Below are positions 60,842-63,223 of a stretch of 63,223 nt of DNA, piece after piece. This DNA comes from an uncultured Lachnoclostridium sp. (GTDB lineage Bacteria; Bacillota; Clostridia; Lachnospirales; Lachnospiraceae). Every line of letters begins with the position of its first letter. Position 1 is the stretch's first letter. The position numbers and the translations under genes were made by a program. The notes below the pieces were generated by a model. The model searched no databases. It saw nothing but the letters and a program-made list of their open reading frames with translations, and had not been told where the DNA came from. The stretch lies in contig CAMKRZ010000017.1 in the NCBI GenBank assembly GCA_946415315.1, positions 1-63,223 on the forward strand, given 5' to 3'.

Positions 60842-61738
60842 ATGACACACGAGGACGCGATGGAGATGAGAGCGGAGTACTACGATAATCCCAACCCTTC
60901 GGCGGACGAGGAATTCCGGTTCACCGAGGCGCTCGGCATGCTGATCGAGACGACGAAGGATCCGCGGTATATGACTGAATTAGCATGGTTCTACTGCAGT
61001 AGAAAGAAGTTCGACACGGAGCAGCGCTATCTGGAGATGGCCGCGGAATGCGGATACGGGCCGGCGTATGAGGAGCTGGGCTACATGTACTACTACGGGC
61101 AGAACGGGGAGAAGGATTACGCCGGTGCCTTTGAGTGCTTTACCAGGGGCGCGCAGCCCGATCGGTATGGCAACAAGGGAAGCCTGTGGTGCACATACAA
61201 ACTGGCCGACATGTACCGATTCGGCTGCCACGTGGCGAAGGATGAGGAACGGTACCGCGAGATGATCGAGGCAGCCTATGAGAAGGTGAAAAATCCGAAG
61301 TACATGAACGACCCGTTTCCGGAGATCGCGTACCGGCTGGCCGGTATCCGGGCCGATCAGGGGAAGACGGAGGAGGCAGTGGCGCTTCTGAACAGCGCCA
61401 AGCGCTTCATGGCGGAGAGGTTGTCGTGGGATCCCTTCTGGGGGCACATTGAGGTGATGGGGCGAATTGTCCGTCTGTTGTATCGGCTGACGCCGTACAA
61501 CGCGGACAAGACGGATTTCTACGATCTGTTCTATCTGACACAGTCCTGCGGACGGTACACCGTTCGCCGCAAGGGCAGGCAGCTGATCCTGGAAGTGACC
61601 GGCGAGGGTGCGGAACAGGCGCTCCGGTATGACGGCCGCTGGTACCGCAACTTCGAGGATTTCTGCGCGAAGGCGAAAGTCGACGGACAGAGCATCACAT
61701 CAATCTACGACGAATTTTACGACCTGAAGGCGGGCTGA
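60842..61738 (+). CDS. Sel1/TPR-like repeat protein
   Basis: 298 residues, ATG behind AGAGGGAGGAAAAAACC. Helical pairs of Sel1 type are seen (RYLEMAAECGYGPAYEELGY-MYYYG, AFECFTRGA, YKLADMYRFG, AYRLAGIRADQGKTEEAVAL). Sel1 repeats bind proteins and often act in signalling scaffolds. A C-terminal part of about 70 residues (FYDLFYLTQSCGRYTVRRKG) is separate and unrecognised. No signal peptide, so cytoplasmic. Confidence 0.7.
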   Translation: MTHEDAMEMRAEYYDNPNPSADEEFRFTEALGMLIETTKDPRYMTELAWFYCSRKKFDTEQRYLEMAAECGYGPAYEELGYMYYYGQNGEKDYAGAFECFTRGAQPDRYGNKGSLWCTYKLADMYRFGCHVAKDEERYREMIEAAYEKVKNPKYMNDPFPEIAYRLAGIRADQGKTEEAVALLNSAKRFMAERLSWDPFWGHIEVMGRIVRLLYRLTPYNADKTDFYDLFYLTQSCGRYTVRRKGRQLILEVTGEGAEQALRYDGRWYRNFEDFCAKAKVDGQSITSIYDEFYDLKAG

Positions 61739-61831
61739 ACCGTCTTTCGGTAAATGGTACCGCAACAGCGCGCGTCCGGACAGGATTTTTCGACGACTCG
61801 AAAACAGACAAACCAGACAAGGAGAAAGGCA

Positions 61832-62701
61832 ATGAACCGAATGAACCAAAACAAAAGTAATATGACTGCTGACAGGGAGCCGGCAATCTGCGCAGCGAAT
61901 ATGACCGACACTGCGACCATCCCGTTCCGGGAGGATGACAGGACACTCCTCGCGGAGTACGAGGAACTGCTGCTTCGACGGGATCAGTATATCAGGGACG
62001 CAGGGTCGTACCAGACGGCCTACACGCAGGAATACGGGGAGATGATCACCGCCAATTTTGAGTTGAAACTGGCGTGCATCAGGGAGAAGAAGACCATCAG
62101 TTACTGCTGGCGGCGCATGAACCGCGGGCTGTCGGTGGATCTTCGGAAAATGCAGTCGGAGATCGAGGAGGAGATGAAGCTGTATTACGCGCAGCTCGGG
62201 GATCTGATCCGGGAGACCGACGAGGCGAAGAAGGCGGAGAATGTCGGGGAATTCCGCCTGACGAGGGCTAAGAAGATTTATCGGAGACTGGCGAAACAGC
62301 TGCACCCGGACATTTTTCGGATGACGTCGGAGGATGAGGAACTGCAGGACCTGTGGGAACGGATCGCCAGGGCGTACCACATGAGCGATGTGGACGAACT
62401 CGAGGATCTCGAGGTGCTTGTGAGGAAGGCTCTGGAGGAGCGGGGCGCGATGACGCAGGAAGTCGACTGTACGGATCTGGAACGTCGGATCGAGCGTGTG
62501 GAACGTCAGATCAACGACATTCTTTCCACGGAGCCGTACACCTACGGCGAACTCCTTCGGGATGAGACGAGAAAACAGGAGTATCGGAACCAGCTGCAGG
62601 AGGAGCACAACGATTACGAGCAGTATCTCGCGATGCTCCGGAGAACGTTGGAGGAGATGCTTCGGGACCGCGGGACGAAGCTGACGCTTAGGATGGAGTG
62701 A
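61832..62701 (+). CDS. coiled-coil protein with J-domain-like HPD region
   Basis: 289 residues from the ATG at 61832 (AAGGAGAAAGGC upstream). The middle (KKIYRRLAKQLHPDIFRMTS, then LWERIARAYHMSDVDEL) matches helix II, the HPD loop and helix III of a J-domain, which stimulates Hsp70 ATPase. Helix I is not obvious. Long helices with heptad character precede and follow it. It is probably a cochaperone-like or DnaJ-derived protein. It overlaps a possible start of the next gene and should share its transcript. Confidence 0.65.
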   Translation: MNRMNQNKSNMTADREPAICAANMTDTATIPFREDDRTLLAEYEELLLRRDQYIRDAGSYQTAYTQEYGEMITANFELKLACIREKKTISYCWRRMNRGLSVDLRKMQSEIEEEMKLYYAQLGDLIRETDEAKKAENVGEFRLTRAKKIYRRLAKQLHPDIFRMTSEDEELQDLWERIARAYHMSDVDELEDLEVLVRKALEERGAMTQEVDCTDLERRIERVERQINDILSTEPYTYGELLRDETRKQEYRNQLQEEHNDYEQYLAMLRRTLEEMLRDRGTKLTLRME

Positions 62702-62727
62702 TCCCGCAAAGCAGGGGAGGTGTGAAG

Positions 62728-63123
62728 ATGGACAATGAACTGACGATCAGCGGAAAGAACATGATAACCCTCGCGACAGGGACGGACCTCTCGACGCTTC
62801 TGAGACCGCTGAGCCGGGAGATACCGCTGTTTGATTCGTATGTGGCGGGGACCGGATATATCAATGACCCGTCAATCCTGGATGCCCTGAAGCTCGGGGA
62901 TACGCTGACCTTGCGGCGCGAGCCCGAGAACCGGTTTGACGAAAACGCGATCCTGGTGTTGGACGGGAAGGAGCAGAAGATCGGTTACATCCCCGAGCGG
63001 GACAATACCGTGTTTGCCCGCCTGATGGATGCCGGCAAATTCCTGACGGCGAGGATCGTCCGGCTGGAGGAGAAAGGATCGTTCCGGCAGATCAACATCA
63101 GTATTTTTCTGGTGGATTTTTGA
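62728..63123 (+). CDS. HIRAN-domain protein
   Basis: 131 residues from the ATG at 62728 (GGGGAGGTGTGAAG upstream). Residues about 45-125 (VAGTGYINDPSILDALKLGD, TLTLRREPENRFDENAILVL, GYIPERDNTVFARLMDAGKF) are a clear HIRAN domain. Alone it is a small protein that may bind DNA or protein ends; in helicases HIRAN grips 3' DNA ends. Its link to the J-domain-like neighbour is unknown. Confidence 0.82.
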   Translation: MDNELTISGKNMITLATGTDLSTLLRPLSREIPLFDSYVAGTGYINDPSILDALKLGDTLTLRREPENRFDENAILVLDGKEQKIGYIPERDNTVFARLMDAGKFLTARIVRLEEKGSFRQINISIFLVDF

Positions 63124-63153
63124 GTGATAAATTTCCCTCAAACAGTGTGAGAT

Positions 63154-63223
63154 GTGCTATAATAAAGTCTTAGAATGAAAAATTAAAACTGTACTTTGAC
63201 AACTGAATATCGCCAAAAAAGTC
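63154..63223 (+). promoter_or_regulatory. extended -10 promoter and leader reaching out of the window
   Basis: TGCTATAAT (TATAAT at 63158-63163) has the TG of an extended -10 element. Downstream, ACTTTGACAACTGAATA (63193-63209) resembles sequences commonly seen in the leaders and spacers of Clostridia rRNA operons. The gene it serves lies outside the window. Confidence 0.4.

Noticed and set aside
1-63223. tRNA genes or insertion sequences
   Set aside because: I found no cloverleaf-like sequence, transposase frame or terminal inverted repeats; small tRNAs cannot be fully excluded by eye.

Overview
The window reads as chromosomal DNA of a Gram-positive, fairly GC-rich member of the Clostridia, most like Lachnospirales. 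The support is indirect: strong AGGAGG-type ribosome binding sites, Thr/Pro-rich (TPT) linkers in lipoproteins and membrane proteins, ECF sigma/membrane-protein pairs, and a single-protein BioY. No rRNA or other phylogenetic marker lies inside the window, so this placement is inference.

Left part (1-17.2 kb): ordinary housekeeping and envelope genes. A decayed sigma/membrane-protein locus is followed by a membrane-anchored YD-repeat-like protein, a MerR/GyrI-type regulator with a typical 19-bp-spacer promoter, an NlpC/P60-type lipoprotein, the TldD/TldE protease pair, BioY, an ECF sigma gene broken by an in-frame amber codon with its membrane partner, two minus-strand genes (a phosphodiester glycosidase-type protein and a small membrane protein), a 1243-residue lipoprotein and a GH43-type glycosidase.

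Centre (17.4-60.1 kb): about 42 kb of plus-strand genes encoding a phage-tail-like contractile injection system (CIS). Present are a sheath, two tube proteins, a tail-assembly chaperone, a LysM tube/baseplate adaptor, a gpD-like hub, a VgrG-like spike, gp25, two baseplate-J-type proteins, tail protein I, a DUF4280 PAAR-like tip, a DUF4255 terminator and two AAA+ ATPases. There is no capsid, terminase, portal, integrase, holin, endolysin or recognisable tail fibre. Around this core sit unusual parts: (i) a -1 frameshift signal linking the assembly chaperone to a DUF6760-like frame; (ii) a roughly 1250-residue disordered protein carrying six copies of a DYxYD-type motif; (iii) a pseudokinase, a MORN-repeat protein and a degenerate SpoIIE-type phosphatase, each membrane-anchored, plus a degenerate class III cyclase; (iv) a mirrored block ATPase-A-B-chaperone-chaperone-A'-B'-regulator-ATPase', in which A/A' and B/B' are large low-complexity paralogues with a shared C-terminal domain; (v) a MalT-like/BTAD (SARP-type) regulator. 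Sheath and first tube lie at the far 3' end behind their own promoter region, which holds three direct repeats at exactly 24-bp spacing.

Working model (inference): the regulator controls the locus; the A/B paralogues are cargo or tape measures handled by the two small chaperone-like proteins and the ATPases; the membrane-anchored proteins dock or gate the particle at the cytoplasmic membrane. Right flank (60.2-63.2 kb): a small membrane protein, a Sel1-like protein, a J-domain-like coiled-coil protein and a HIRAN-domain protein, ending with a promoter and leader that may belong to an rRNA operon beyond the window.
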